Shown here: positions 12,769 to 25,549 of the stretch, piece by piece
How the letters are laid out: every line of letters starts with the position of its first letter
How positions within the stretch are numbered: position 1 is the first letter of the stretch
DNA from: Straminergon stramineum
Lineage: Eukaryota; Streptophyta; Bryopsida; Hypnales; Calliergonaceae
Direction: 5' to 3'
Assembly (NCBI GenBank): GCA_963920665.1
Contig: OY987265.1
Location: 20,589,001-20,653,000 of the forward strand
Length of the DNA stretch: 64,000 bases
Translations under genes and position numbers: made by a program
The notes under the pieces: generated by a model
The model's input: the letters and a program-made list of their open reading frames with translations, nothing else
The model's database searches: none
What the model was told of the DNA's origin: nothing

Positions 12769-13049
12769 AAGATTTTATCAAAAAAAATTGAATTGAGAAA
12801 AATTGGTAAATCAAACTAGATTTCATCTCAAAGAAAACGTTTGAGATTTAGAGCCTCAAATCAAGTTGTGGACAAAATGTTTTTTGGAGATGAAAACTAG
12901 CTTGATTTAATAATTTTTCATAGTTCATAAGTTTTTGAAAAAAATTATTCTATTGTACTTAAGTGAGGTCTGAATTTCTACTTTCAACACAATTCCTACG
13001 TTTCAGTTGGCAATGAGCAATCAAGCTCTCATCTTTAAGTTATCCCATA

Positions 13050-13960
13050 TCCTTTGAGTATTCGTGACGGATAATGGATTTTAATATAAAAAAGGCCTCT
13101 CTACCCTCCATTCTCACCAAGAGCCAATGAAGTGATTCTTTCACTATGTCATTTAATTTCTTGATGGGCTATTGATGGATCCAATTCAAGCTATATTTTA
13201 GTGCCAATGAAGTGATTCCTTCACTATGCAATCAAGTTTCTTGGTGGCCTATTAATGGATTCAATGCAAGGTGAATAATCATGGAGTTGGTGGTCTTGTT
13301 TGTTGTTTTTGTAATTCATTTTGAAGCTACAATAGTGAATGTTTTAGTTTACAAAATGCAAGCACCTAATTAATAATCAATTTCACTTTATATCATTGTA
13401 ACTACACCATGTAATAAGAATTATTACAATACAAATAGCGATGACATTATTGTCATGCATTTTTTGTGTATTGAAACGCACATAAAATGCACAACAATGA
13501 TAACTTTAATTTACATATATAATTTGTGTCTTTTTCATTCATTTGATTAACGTATTGAAGCCATGTAGTTAATACCAATCACAAAGTAGTGCTAAATCAA
13601 TGTAGTAATCATGTGCATCATAATGATGCAATAAATTATAAATTAATGTGCACACCCATGAAACAACAATAACCACATAATAACTATTGACAATTCACAA
13701 GTTCTAAACTTTGCCTTGAAGGCAATGCACACAACTAGTAAGAAAATCATGCATGCATTTCATGTAAGTAGTCTTGAACATGGCAATGGTGAGAAATGCA
13801 CATTTCCCTCATCATTGGACACCACTCCTTCCCCCCCCCCAAGACAAGAAAACACTACTACACCTCAAGAGACACGCAGGTGGAATTTTGATCTCTCAAA
13901 TTTTCTATTTTCATAGTCTTTGAAAGACTTTGCCTTTTTATAATAACTAGGCACTTTTTC
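13050..13960. repeat. Dispersed repeat, partner of an inverted copy at 36030-37070
   Basis: Blocks in this stretch recur in reverse order and orientation near 36030-37070. Examples are GCAATAAATTATAAATTAATGTGC / ...CATTACGATGCACATGATTACTA and the pair GAAGTGATTCTTTCACTATG. It also holds a direct duplication of about 75 bp (GCCAATGAAGTGATTC at 13122 and 13203). It is non-coding. Confidence 0.55.
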
Positions 13961-14387
13961 TCATCCAAGATGCTCCAAACAGACATTAAATTCTAGGAGG
14001 TTACTTCTCTTTATGTTTTGTAACCATGTGTGTTCATGAAATATTTGTTTTGAAGGCTATTTACTTAGTAATTATGATTTTAAGGGTTCCCTTCGGTAGG
14101 AAAAAGCTACTCAATTTGAATTCTGAGCACCCTATAGGTAATCATAAGTAAAAATCTAGTTTAATTCTTGGCACACTATAGTACTTATAAATTGTAGGAA
14201 TCTTGTTTTGTTCGATAATGAAGGATTTTAGGATGAATGTTGGCTTGAAAACATCTAACATACATGAAAAAATTAGGATCAAATCCAAAAGCAACATGAA
14301 ATTAACCATTTAACCATTAATTTCCTATAGTGATTCCTAGATGGCTAAAATGTGGTCACTTTGTTTTTTGAAGTGTTTTTTCTAATA

Positions 14388-15317
14388 TTGACCCCTAAAG
14401 TTCCTTGACTATGTTTTCACCCAAGACACTCGAAAATTGCCATTTCTAGCACAAGTATCAAATTAAAAATAAAATAAAATCGGACACATGTAACTATAGA
14501 ATCTTGTAGTAAGTTGTTTTGAAAAGACGTGGAAAAAATTCAGAAATTTCCACCGTGTAGATTGCAAGATATTAGCATTTGAATTGACAAAAATTATTTT
14601 TTTGACCTTGTGAAAATTTGGACAACATCAATTCAAAAGGTCACATTTGTATGAAAAAATGTCCCAAATGGTAGTGCATCTATGAATTCATTCATCAAGG
14701 CAAGTTGGCTACATGTTTGAAATTTCAGATCATTTGGAATTGTACAACATATAAGAAAAAAATACTAAGTAGAAAGAAGTAGAGAATGATTCAAATTACT
14801 AAATTGTTAAGAATTTAATTATGGAATTGAAAAATGAAAATCCCAATGGTTGTAATGTTATAATAAACAATCTATATCCTTTGATTTATTTTTTTTCAAA
14901 AAATATGAAAAATTGAGTTAAATAAAGGACTTCAAAGTTTACTTTAGAGTAGAGATTCCATAACTGCCTACAAACTAAACTCCTCATAACTTTCATCTCA
15001 TTGATCAAAATGAAATTATTCAAAGCTTTCTATGCATATAATAATCTAGAGAATTGTTTCCAAATTTTCATTTTTGAAAACAATGATTTTTTCAGATCCG
15101 TCCAGATTGCCCTAGTTGAGAAACAAACTACATATTAGGTCATAACTTTTGACTCATATTTCCAAAAATTTGTCCTAAAATTTAGTGCACATGAAATATA
15201 TTCCTTGTCCACACATTGTAAAGAAAATCAGCCTAAATAAGTCAAATCTCCACTTACATATACTTTCTCCCAAAAGCTATATTGCCAAAAACACAAGGCT
15301 GGTCCTTTATGGGTTAA
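14388..15317 (+). mobile_element. TTAA-ended element, about 930 bp class
   Basis: The left end is TTGACCCCTAAAGTTCCTTG and the right end is CTGGTCCTTTATGGGTTAA. The internal block GTAGATTGCAAGATATTAGC is shared with the segment at 22297 and with the element at 37168-38140. It has no coding capacity. Confidence 0.5.
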
Positions 15318-17491
15318 AAATATTTAGATGAAGTTGCACTTGAAGTGATCCTTTGAAGAATGAAGTTGACCATCTATGTATGCATTTGGATTTACAAAGA
15401 AAGTTGCTATTGCAGTTTTTAAAGAAAATATTTAATGCTTGGACAAAAAAGTCAATAGGTTGGGAGGATTTGGCCAGTGAAAGTATAGCACATGAAAGGA
15501 TAAGCCTAGCTTGTAGATCGTGTTTTGACTCTTGAAATGCACATCTTCTATATAATTTTCACTCTTTTAAATAAATAAAAATTCACATTGTGTCTTCTGG
15601 ACTTCTCTTTTGATCTATAATTTCCTATTGCTAAAATTCTCATTATATTATTATCTAATTGACATTTCATATTACACTCACTAAAATATTTAATTTGAAG
15701 ATGTTGGTGTGTCAAGGTCATTATCTTACATTTTATAGGCCCCAAAATTATGAAATTTGTTACTATGAACTTCCAACTTGTAAACACTCTAATTTTAATA
15801 AGTTGTCTAAAAATTGAAAAATCAATTTAAATCCAAAGATTTTTCAATACTCTAATTTACATATAATGATGTTTCAAGAATTAAATCTAGGCTAAAATAT
15901 ATCCAAATCATTTACAAATTTTTCTTTCAATGAATAAAATGCATCCTATAGTTTAACTCACGTAGTTTTCTACTTTTCTTAAAGTGACCTCCTTGAGCCA
16001 TTGGAAGAATCTATATAAAAACATGAACTAATGTATTAGGTAGAAGAAAGTGCTCTATTCATCTCATGATATTGCTTAACAAGTAGGGGACGTTCCCACA
16101 CCTTGTTTTAACACATAGAAATTGAAATCAAATTGCTCATAACTTCACTAGTACTAATGTCTCAAAATGAATGTCATGAACAACACCAACATGTCTATTG
16201 GGACATCCTCTATGGCAATATAATAAAGAAAGGCATATCCTCTATATAGTTGTCGTGCAATTATGATGTTTCTAGAGACATTGAGACAATAGAACCAAAC
16301 AATTCAATCATCATTTAATCCACTTGAAGACAACTATTTTTTCTATAACATATTTTCACGTACGCCATACACAATGAGGATAGACAAAATTTAGAGAGGA
16401 TGTTAGAAAAATATCAATGAAAATGTCCCTTCCAATGCTTCTTTGAAAATTAGTTCATGAATTTTGATCTAAATCTCAAAATCTCAAACAGATTTTTGGA
16501 GATGAAAGTTTGTTTGTTTTCCCAACTTTTCTTAGTTTGAAGTTTAAGAAAAAAAGTTAGTCTACTATGCCTAAATGTGGTTTAAAATTGTGCTTGTAAT
16601 ATAATTCCTGCGTTTTACATATCCCATATGGTTTGTCATCTCCCCTAGCACTCTACTTATATAAATATCTCGTCTTCTCCATTTGAAGAACACAAAATAC
16701 GAACCTCTTTGTTGCTGCGCGGCTTCATTTATGAATATGGTGCATTTTGTATTGTGTACTATGTATATGGTATATTGTATATAATGTATTGTGTATGCCA
16801 TGTTGCATAGAACACTTGGTTTGCATTTGGCATTCCATAAGACATGTGATTGTTCATATAGACAGCATGTTGAAAAGTGGACCACTTTACTCATCATGTG
16901 GTTGTCGAAGGTGACATTATTTTGTTCACCTATACTCTACTTGATGTTCAAGGAGGTCAATATCGTGACATTTGAATTTTGAAGTTGATGTTTCAAAAAT
17001 TGTCAAGTGATTTGAATTGTTGTACCTAAAGACATCTTGGAATATGTTTGGACATTGAAGTTGATGCCTCAAAAGACATTTTGGAAAACGTATGGATGTC
17101 TACATTGATGTCTCAAAAAATGGTATAATATTCTCATGTGATAGAAAGCTCTGTTGATGTAGTAAGTCATGTCAGCTTTACTGAATGCCATGTCACATTT
17201 TTCCAACACCATGTCATAGATGGGGATGGATGAAAAAATTTCCTATATGGCTTCCCACGTCCGAGTGGTGCTTAGGTGGCAACTAAATGGCGAATTTTCA
17301 TAACTTTTTTGACCCATGCCTTTTGGGATGTCTAATTAAAAAGATAAGGATGTCCAATGTCTTTTGGGGCATTTTTGGCATGTCTTAAGCAATGCAAAAT
17401 TTGAGACATCTACGTTGACATTTTAAGATATCACTTAGGACATCAACATGCAGAATTCTACGATTAGTAAAAACATTATTTTCTTATAGTG

Positions 17492-18469
17492 ACTATGGCA
17501 TGTCTAAGAGCATCTACATGAAAGGACATCCAATTTTCATTGTTCTAAAATTGAACTATAATAAATTGAATTCCAACACATTGAAAACTACCTCACATTG
17601 CATTAACAACATTTCCAAATTGTTATTGGTTTAACAATGGGTAGAGAAGCTCTTTATATACATATGAGGTAGTAGTAGGTAGAACAATCAATGTCGGATA
17701 TTTACATTAGGATTAGTAGGAGCTCAATTTCTCATAGTTAAGTCAAAAGTGGAAATTGTGTTTGAAGTAGAATTTCAGACCTCACTTAGGTATAGTAAAA
17801 TACATTATCCCAAAATAAATTTCACTTTAAAAATTTCATTTGAGATTTGATACTCTAATCAAATTTTATGGACAAAATAAGATAAATTTATGTCCACAAA
17901 GTTAAAATCTCATGCTAGAACAATCTCACCGTTGTCGCATTATAAATGCATTCATTATGTGAAAATACATAATTGTTTGTTAAATTGGAGTTCATTTTTT
18001 CTTAGAGTCTCAAGAAACAAATGGGGTCATACTTCACTTGAACTCTTTTTTTACCTCTATTTGACAAACATTTAGTTCTATACTTGAAGATGTTTTAATA
18101 TTTTTGTTTGTTTGTTTGAAGTTGTAAAAACAAAAGGTAAAGCTTATTTTACCTTTGCTTTGGTTGTTTTTAAAAGATCAGAAATCCATGTAGACGATGT
18201 AGATAGACTTATCAAGGATAGGAGGTGACCCATGGATGTATTATGGCCCATGTGGCATCTTAGTGGCCCAAATCCACTAGCTTAGGTGGATGGCATGGAG
18301 GTTGAGGTAGTAGATGAAGTAGAGGGCTATCTGCTTCCTCTTCTTTGTTTGTTTGGGAAAAGCTATCACTTTAGGAAGGCATTGCACATTGTACATGAAG
18401 GTTTTTATAATGAAAATTTGAGAGCTTTTTTATTTTGTTTTGTGTTTCCGAAAATTTGTCACTTAGTGA
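17492..18469. other. AT-rich intergenic stretch
   Basis: No gene is visible. A single copy of the terminal sequence described for the element at 10333-13003 occurs near 17755-17815. The open frame at 18286-18546 overlaps the start of the tandem array and shows no motif. Confidence 0.5.
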
Positions 18470-19015
18470 GTTTGGAGTTAGTATGTGTAAATTATGAGCT
18501 TGGGAGTGAAGTATTGTGGAGTTGCCTCAGACTTTTAAGAGAGTGAATTGTAGAGGGATATGAAAAGTGGACAATACCTCAAATTTGAATGAAATTTGAA
18601 GAAGTTGTAGATACTTATGTTAGCTTTCCAAAATGATATTATTTTCTTGGTTTAGAGCTAGTATATGAAAGTTATGGACTTGAGAATAAAAGGGTGAAGA
18701 GCTACTTTCGGGTTTTCAAGAGTGTGAACTTTGAAGAGCTATGAAAGGTGGAAAGTACTTTAATTTTGAGTAAAACTTGAGGAGGTTGTAGATAATTTTT
18801 TTAATTTTCTAAAATGGTATTATTTTCTTCATTTGGAGTTAGTATGTGAAAGTTATGAGTTTGGGAGTAAAGTATAGGTGAGTTGCCTTTGAGTTGGAAA
18901 GGGTGAACTTTAACTGACCATAAAAGTTGGAAAGTACTTTAGTTTTGAATGAATTTTGAAGAGGTTATAGAAATTTTTGTTAGCTTTGCAGAGACATATC
19001 ACACTTTTAGTTTGG
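18470..19015. repeat. Tandem repeat with a period of about 180 bp, three units
   Basis: The block TTTGGAGTTAGTATGTG recurs at 18471, 18651 (TTTAGAGCTAGTATATG) and 18832, so the spacing is 180 and 181 bp. The rest of each unit (GTTATGAGTTTGGGAGT, then GTGAACTTTGAAGAGC, then GAGGTTGTAGA) also repeats in order. A weaker partial unit may precede it. The unit length is close to that of many centromeric or nucleosome-phased satellites, but three units is not enough to claim such a role. Confidence 0.75.
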
Positions 19016-20528
19016 ACTTGTAGAGCGGTTGTAGCACCCATTCTTCTATCAAATACTTCTTCAAGGGGAATTTACGGAGGATATGCTTTTTTTCTATTAT
19101 CTTTTAGAAACTTATAATGTATATTGAGACTCCATGACATTTTGTGAAGGATATGTGGCGTTATTATATTATATTTGTTCATATGGCATCATCCGGGTTT
19201 TACGATTGTATTTGAGACTTTATATGACCACAAAATCTTCCATTTTGGAGGCTGCATCTAATTGCAGCTAGAAGCCCTGCATTTTTCCAACGCAAGGCCT
19301 CTCTACTTAACACCATTGAGATTAGTATGTTACAATTCCATCTTAGAGCTATTAACAGATCTCCCTTCAATCTTGAATCTACTTCTACTTAACAAATTTT
19401 TAAAGAGTGAAAATTAAGTTGTTATTGTTTTAATTTATTTTCCTAGATTCTAAACTAACTTCAGAAGACCCGAATTCCAAAAAACCTAGTCAAGTAAGGT
19501 AAGAAAAGTTATTTTTTTTACTTTAAATGCAAATATCTTACAATATCATTTGTAGTCAAAGGAGTTTCTGAAATTTCTTCCAACCATTTTGACATTGGTC
19601 TAGTACAAGATCCCATGGTTAGATTTGCAAAAAAAAAAATACAATTTTTAAAGTCTCTTGCTCTTTGTGGCAAAAATGGTAGTTTCAAATGTTTTTTGAT
19701 GGAGAAAAGACCTTGGGACTTTAGGGATTATTGTGTCATGTCCATCATATCCACTAGGAATTTTACCACTAATCCTCAACTATAATCAATAGGATTATAG
19801 AAAGTACTATATGTGCCCTTCCTAAACAAATGAAAATATTAAACCCTATACCTTTAAATTTTCTTTATAAAAGATCATTCATGAACCCCTAAAAGACAAT
19901 AAGTTATATGGAACTTTTTGAAGGTTCAAGTAGGCTCATACAAAGTCATTTTTGAATGGATCAAAGTAAAATTTGTATTAAGAATGTGCACTTGTATTAA
20001 TTTTGTAAAAATATAATTTCTATATAATTGGATGCCCATATCAAAAGTTATGGGGTCCAAAGGTTTACAAGCAACTTGGGCAATGTGCCAATAGACAAGT
20101 TGACAAGCAAGGAAGCTATGAATATTTTACCATCAACTTCAACTCATAGATCTCGCAATCTATAAATCCAAACAGTTTGGAATTTTTGCCTACATATTCT
20201 TATATTAGTATAGGTCAATCATATCTTAAAAAATTGGAAAAAGAATCTTTTTCCCACTTTTCATTCAATGTAGTGAAAATGACAACTTTAGAATAATTTA
20301 GAACCATTACTTCAAATTCTAGTGTAAATTCATAAGATTTTTTTTCCCACTAAATTTAGAGAAGTAAATATTTGTATTGACCTTTGGGATTTTGATTCTT
20401 CCAAAAAATGATATCTCGAAAAAAGTTTGAAATCTTATTCATGTACTTGCTTTTTTGTGGACATCCTTTCAATGTTAGATTTTCATGTAGGTTAGACATC
20501 TCCATTATCTTAGAAAAATGACATGTAA
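19016..20528. other. AT-rich intergenic stretch
   Basis: No gene is visible. A left-type terminal motif (AACCCCTAAAAGAC) lies at 19884. The sequence after it matches that following 9246. Confidence 0.5.
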
Positions 20529-22014
20529 TACTAGAAGTGTCACAACCCTAATAACACCTTACAACTCCAAACAAACTTTAAAAGCCCTTCGCAACTTTCA
20601 AGGCTCACCATGCTCCAATTCTAGTATCACATAGGCCTAAATTAATTAACACTGCACATACCACACACTCACAGCATTAGTTCTCATTTTCAAGTCAAAT
20701 TGCTAAGTCCCAATCCTCAGAACTATTAGCACATACTTCACTTGTAATACCTAGTATGTCATTTGGTGACATAGGGAGGAACTTCCATCTTACTATGCTA
20801 GGACTCATGGTGGTTCTACTTACCACGATTCTAACTGCCCTTGGTTGTCACCCTACTTCATACTAGGCCCATTGTATATTTGCTAGTCACACACCAACAC
20901 TAATTAGGGCTTACAACTTGGTATACATTGCCAATGGTCTAGCAAAGAGTGGGACTCCAATCAACTGGTGCCCCAGGACATATACACAAGTGTCCCATGG
21001 AGCCTTGAAGCCAGTAGTGAAGTTGCATCACCACCCATGAGTCATTGCGACTCACTAAGGCCCGAGAGGGAGTGAGGAGGGAAACCAACCCCTCCTGTAG
21101 TACTTTTTGTGGCATTTGGCAGCCCCCCCTTTGTAGGTCGAAGGTACTTACCAAACCCCCTTGGATTTTGGAAGACCACTTGTTTCCATCCGAAATCCCC
21201 AAGTTCTATCTCCGTTTAGACTCTCCAACTTTGAAATGGTATAATTTTGTGTTTAGATCTCCAAATCCCACCAGCAAGCCCATTTTGGATATCTATGCAA
21301 CGAATAGATGTCGTTGAATTACTCACTTGTCCCATTTGGACAAGTTCTCACAAAGTTATGGCCCTCCAAAGATGCAGGTTCATAGGGAGCGGCATCACGC
21401 CTTCACCATGGCCCTTCTCTTGGCCATAACTTTTGGCTCATGTCTTCCTCATAATTCTTGGCATTCTAGCTTCCTTGTCTTTGTAACTTTTCAATGATAT
21501 GCTAGATGCCATGATTTGTTGAGTGATTCTTTAGGAACCCCTCACACCTAGCCTTTGAGTGTCCCACTCCCACCGGGACACCTCCAACTTTAAACGACCA
21601 TAACTTCTAGCCTACTAGTCCAAATCATGCGTTCTTTGGACAGTTAGAAGCATATTCTCAAGAGCTTTCCAAAAATGTATGACATGCTACTAGGTTCTTC
21701 TTATCTAGGGCGCAATTGCACCTTGTTTGCTATGAAGTCTCTCATTTCTCCCTTCTTAGCTTATTGCAAGGCTTGGGAAGTCACCCCCAAAGTCACCATT
21801 GCTCACTAAGGCACTTCGGGCACCCCAAGGAGATAGGGGTATGACAAGAAGAAAACTATATTGCAGTGACCAAAATTTAGTTGACATTTTTGTTCACTAC
21901 AACACAAATTTCTGAAAACTGCATTCTTTGCAATGCAATTTTTTGAAAATTGTGTTGCAATGAACAAAAATGTCAACTAGATTTTGGTCACTACAACATA
22001 GTTTTCTACTAGTG
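20529..22014. mobile_element. CACTA-ended foldback MITE split by a solo LTR
   Basis: Outside the LTR the sequence forms a hairpin. The left arm is TACTAG + AAGAAAACTATATTGCAGTG and continues to about 21910. The right arm ends at 22014 with CACTAGTAGAAAACTATGTT read on the minus strand. The arms pair over about 62 bp with a few mismatches. The left terminus is interrupted at 20537/20538 by the LTR, and joining 20537 to 21852 restores the terminus. The intact element would be about 172 bp. Confidence 0.75.
20538..21846. mobile_element. Solo LTR with exact 5-bp target duplication
   Basis: It begins TGTCACAACCC and ends GGTATGACA, the 5'-TG...CA-3' structure of retrotransposon LTRs, and is 1309 bp long. 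It is flanked on both sides by AGAAG (20533-20537 and 21847-21851). No internal retrotransposon sequence or second LTR lies nearby, so it is a solo LTR left by recombination. It is the intact reference for the degraded pair at 10394-12768. Confidence 0.85.
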
Positions 22015-22296
22015 CAATTATGTAACTATCATAACTATCTACCTAATGGTTTTAGTTCAATGTTCAATATTACCTCTTCTACATTGTAGATTCAAACTTT
22101 GTTGATCCTATTGAGCATGGCCTACAATTTCATTTTTTTTAACTTCAAATGTTATAATCTCGCAATCTATATGGTCAAATAGTCTAAATTTTTTTCCATG
22201 AATTCTTGTACTAGCCTATTAAAATTTTGTACATTTGAAAGTTTAGAAAGTATTTTAATATTTCAGTTATGCTCAATTCACTAGATAGTCGTAGTT

Positions 22297-23306
22297 TTAA
22301 CCCCTAAAAGACCAAGGCCTTTTTTTTGCAAAAAACCACTAAAATTGGCATTTTTAGAGCAAAGAGTAAAAGAAATTGAAAATTGTATTTTTTTTTACAC
22401 ATCTAACCATAGGATCTTACACCTAACTAGTATGAAAATGTGTGGAAAAAATTTCAGAAATTTTGACCACATAGATTGCAAGATATCTACGTTTAAAGTG
22501 AAGAAAACAAGTTTTTCCACACATTGTGGGACTAGGTTATTTGACTTTGAACCTTCTTAACTTTAATTTTTTGCACTACAAAGTTTTGAGCTTTAAATCT
22601 TTATGGTGGAGAATTGAATTAAGAGTCTAGGAAAAAAAATATTAAAAAATATACTTTTTATTCTTTAAAAAATTGTTAAGTAGAAGAAAAATCTAAATTA
22701 TGAATATCTCTAGGATGGAATTAAAATGCACTAATTCCAATGGTGAGATTGTTCTAAAAAGAAAATGAAAAAATATAGACCTTTTTCTTTTTAAATTGTA
22801 AAAATTGCATTTAGAAATGAATCATGTAAGTTATTTTTTCAAGAAGATGCTCTAATTGCCTAAAAAACAAGATTGTCTATAATTTTCTCGTAACAAATCC
22901 AAATGGAATGAATCAAAACTTTTTGTGTAGACAAAAATATAGTCTATAAGGGAAAAAAATAAAAATTCAAAAATTCAAATTTTTGATACTTTGTTTTATT
23001 GCCCCCTCTCCCTTGTTTTGAGCTTATTTGGGCATAACTTTTGTTCTTGGCCGCCAAATGAAAAAGAAAATTATATTCCTTCTAAGCTAATCAATTTTCT
23101 ATAATAGGAGCTTGGTATCATTTTGTAGTATATCTACAAATAATACCTCAAAAATTCATAAGTTAGTCTTATGGTGTCTAAATAATGCATGCTAAAGTGC
23201 ATTGGAATCTCCTTTCACTTGACTATAGATTCTACACAAAACTTCACATTTACTTATAGTCATTATGCTCAATTGCTTGTAAGGTAAGATGTTTGTAAAG
23301 CCATTT
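22297..23306 (+). repeat. Left part of a TTAA-ended element
   Basis: It starts TTAACCCCTAAAAGACCAAGG. The downstream block GTGGAAAAAATTTCAGAAAT then CATAGATTGCAAGATATC matches the 930-bp element at 14388. I found no right end, so its boundary is uncertain. Confidence 0.45.
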
Positions 23307-23672
23307 AGGGGAGAATTGAACCTATTGAAAGGCTTTGAGATTTCTCACTAAATTTAGCACTAATTGAAGAGAGTATGAGCTTGTTCTTATCATCAATACT
23401 ATCACCCCGAAAAAACACTGAAGGTTGGTAGTGGCCACTTGACATTTGGAAAATTGCCGTAAGCGTGTGCTAGCCATCCTACATCTTTACACCCAAAAAT
23501 CTTGGAGATGGATTAGGTAATGGAGACAAGATCATGGAGATGGATTGTGTAATCATAATGAATATTTGAGCCTATCATACAAATCTTGCCTCAAATAGTG
23601 AATTGAGAAGGCTCTTTTCCACCCAAATTTTTGCTCAATGAAGTGGATCCTTCTTAGGTTCAATTCTCCCCT
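23307..23672. mobile_element. MITE-like element with 17-bp perfect inverted ends
   Basis: AGGGGAGAATTGAACCT at 23307-23323 is exactly inverted at 23656-23672, and flanking bases partly extend the match. The 366-bp interior is non-coding. I see no clear target duplication. Confidence 0.45.
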
Positions 23673-25549
23673 AATGCAATCATTTACAATAACTACATTT
23701 TGGGGACACAAAATTCCTTGAAATATTTTTTTGCAAAGTTTTCCTTAAAAGATAAGGAGAACTAACATTTAACCTCTAATGACCCAAATGACCATTTTTT
23801 GGTTGTTGCTCTACTTTTTTGAGCTACCCATTCTCCAATTTTGAAGTTTATTGATATAGAAATTAATACAAAAAATAGATTGTGTTTTGAATCCAATAGC
23901 TATAGTTTCTTTAAAGGTTGAGTTGAACTCTACCCTACGGGATTTTTTTAAGTGGAGTGGTGTAATGAAGTTCATGGCTCAATTTTTTGGGTTCAATTAG
24001 GGTATAGACAAAAATCCTACCAACTAATGCAATTGTTGCCCACTTCAATAAAGGTAGATCCAAAAACTCAAGGAGAAGACAAGTATACCCATTCTTGTTT
24101 TTCTTACAAACACTACTCTCATTTCAATGACCACTATGTAATGTAAGCTCCACCATAAATTGAAAAATGCTTAGAATTTTGTGAAATTATAGATGGGTAT
24201 TCTTGATTCTCTTGTCTTTGAATGAGCACCAAAGGTCTGCATTTCAAAATATTCTCATTAAGATATGCTCCTTCAAAGTGCATTTCCTTGTTTTTCCATT
24301 GATCCAAATAAAGCTTCAAACTTAAATGTCTACAAAACTATATAGTAAAATAATTTGAAATTTTTTGAGGTGCTCACTCTTAGCGTGAAGTTCAAGACCT
24401 ATATTTATATTATATCCGATCTCAAGAAAAAATGAGCAAACAAATTGCTTAAGTTCTTGGCATTTTGGGCCCATTTTGAAAGTACACCCCTTTGGATCAT
24501 TGGAAATTAATTGAAGTTGTTTCATATTTTTTGAACCCTTATGAATGAGTTATGAGTTTTTGAAGCTAAAATGACACAAGATTCAAAAATTGTTTCGTTC
24601 ACCATTTATACATTGTAATTCCAATATTGAAAGTAAACTTGCCTATGACAGGCAGAATGACTGGTCTAAATTGTTGCCATTAGCAAAATGATTTAGATTT
24701 TTTTCCATACATAGACATATGTGAGAATTGAAGGAAGCAATTGAAAATTTTTTCTTTGACAAAGTAAGAATTTTTTATGAATTTTTGAAGTGTATAGCCC
24801 AATTGGCCCAACTGAGTCTGTAGACTACCCCAAATTAGCAAAAAGGTTTTCCATAATGGTCATCTTACTACCTAAAGCAGTCACAACATTTTCTAACATG
24901 GCTACAACATTTCCGAACATCGCCATGACAAGAAGGAATAAAAAAATAATTTTTTATGACCAATTTACAGTTGAATGGTATAAGTGCCCTATGACAATCA
25001 CTAATAACTCCATGGCCATCTCCCAAGACAAGATTATGGCCACAAATCAGCTTAATGTAGTCCTAATCTCATTTATCAAAAAAAATCTGCCATGGGTTTG
25101 TACAAGACTCTAATGGGTGATTTTCTAGATGACTGCATTAGGCAGTTTGCCTGTCATGGGCTAGTTTACCTTACTTCTAAGGTGGGAGTACCCAAAAGCG
25201 TCAATATAAACAATTCAGCATAGTTGGAGGTATCTTTTCTTTAAAATTATATTTTCGTAGTATTAGCAAGTGAAAATTAAGAATATTTAAAAGAAATAGA
25301 TTTTACGGATGTCGTATGTAATTTCTATGATTTTTCAAAGTGCTGGCTCCCTAGACCACCGAATGTGTCACGTAGGTGGACCCAAATCTGAACTCTGCGA
25401 AAATCAGTTGTCAGCGAATCGCACTTGAGTATGTGTCCTTCACATGTGTCATCCAATCAGAATTAAACATATGGAGGACACATCAACTAAAGTCTAGGGA
25501 CACATTTAGTGATATCTAGGGTACAAGGATCGGATCAGGGACGCTAATG
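23673..25549. other. AT-rich intergenic stretch
   Basis: No gene is visible. A 107-codon frame at 24790-25113 has no recognisable motif and an AT-rich composition unlike the confirmed exons. Confidence 0.5.

Larger units (their letters stand above)
10333..13003. mobile_element. Element with about 57-bp terminal inverted repeats, interrupted by two LTR copies
   Basis: The left terminus (10333-10389, core AAAGTAGAAATTTAGATCTC) is the inverse of the right terminus (12946-13003, core GAGGTCTGAATTTCTACTTT), including the outer AATTCCTACGTTT block. Without the inserted LTR pair the element would be about 290 bp. Related single ends occur near 16560-16615 and 17755-17815. Confidence 0.55.
9597..17491. 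mobile_element. Candidate large CACTA-type non-autonomous element
   Basis: The left end at 9597 reads TACTATAAGAAAACAATG; the right end read on the minus strand from 17491 reads CACTATAAGAAAATAATG. The ends agree in all but two positions over about 23 bp, including the following T run. The trinucleotide ACT flanks both sides (9594-9596 and 17492-17494), the target duplication length expected of CACTA transposons. No transposase frame is visible in the 7.9 kb interior, which holds other elements. A chance pairing of two unrelated ends remains possible. Confidence 0.35.
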
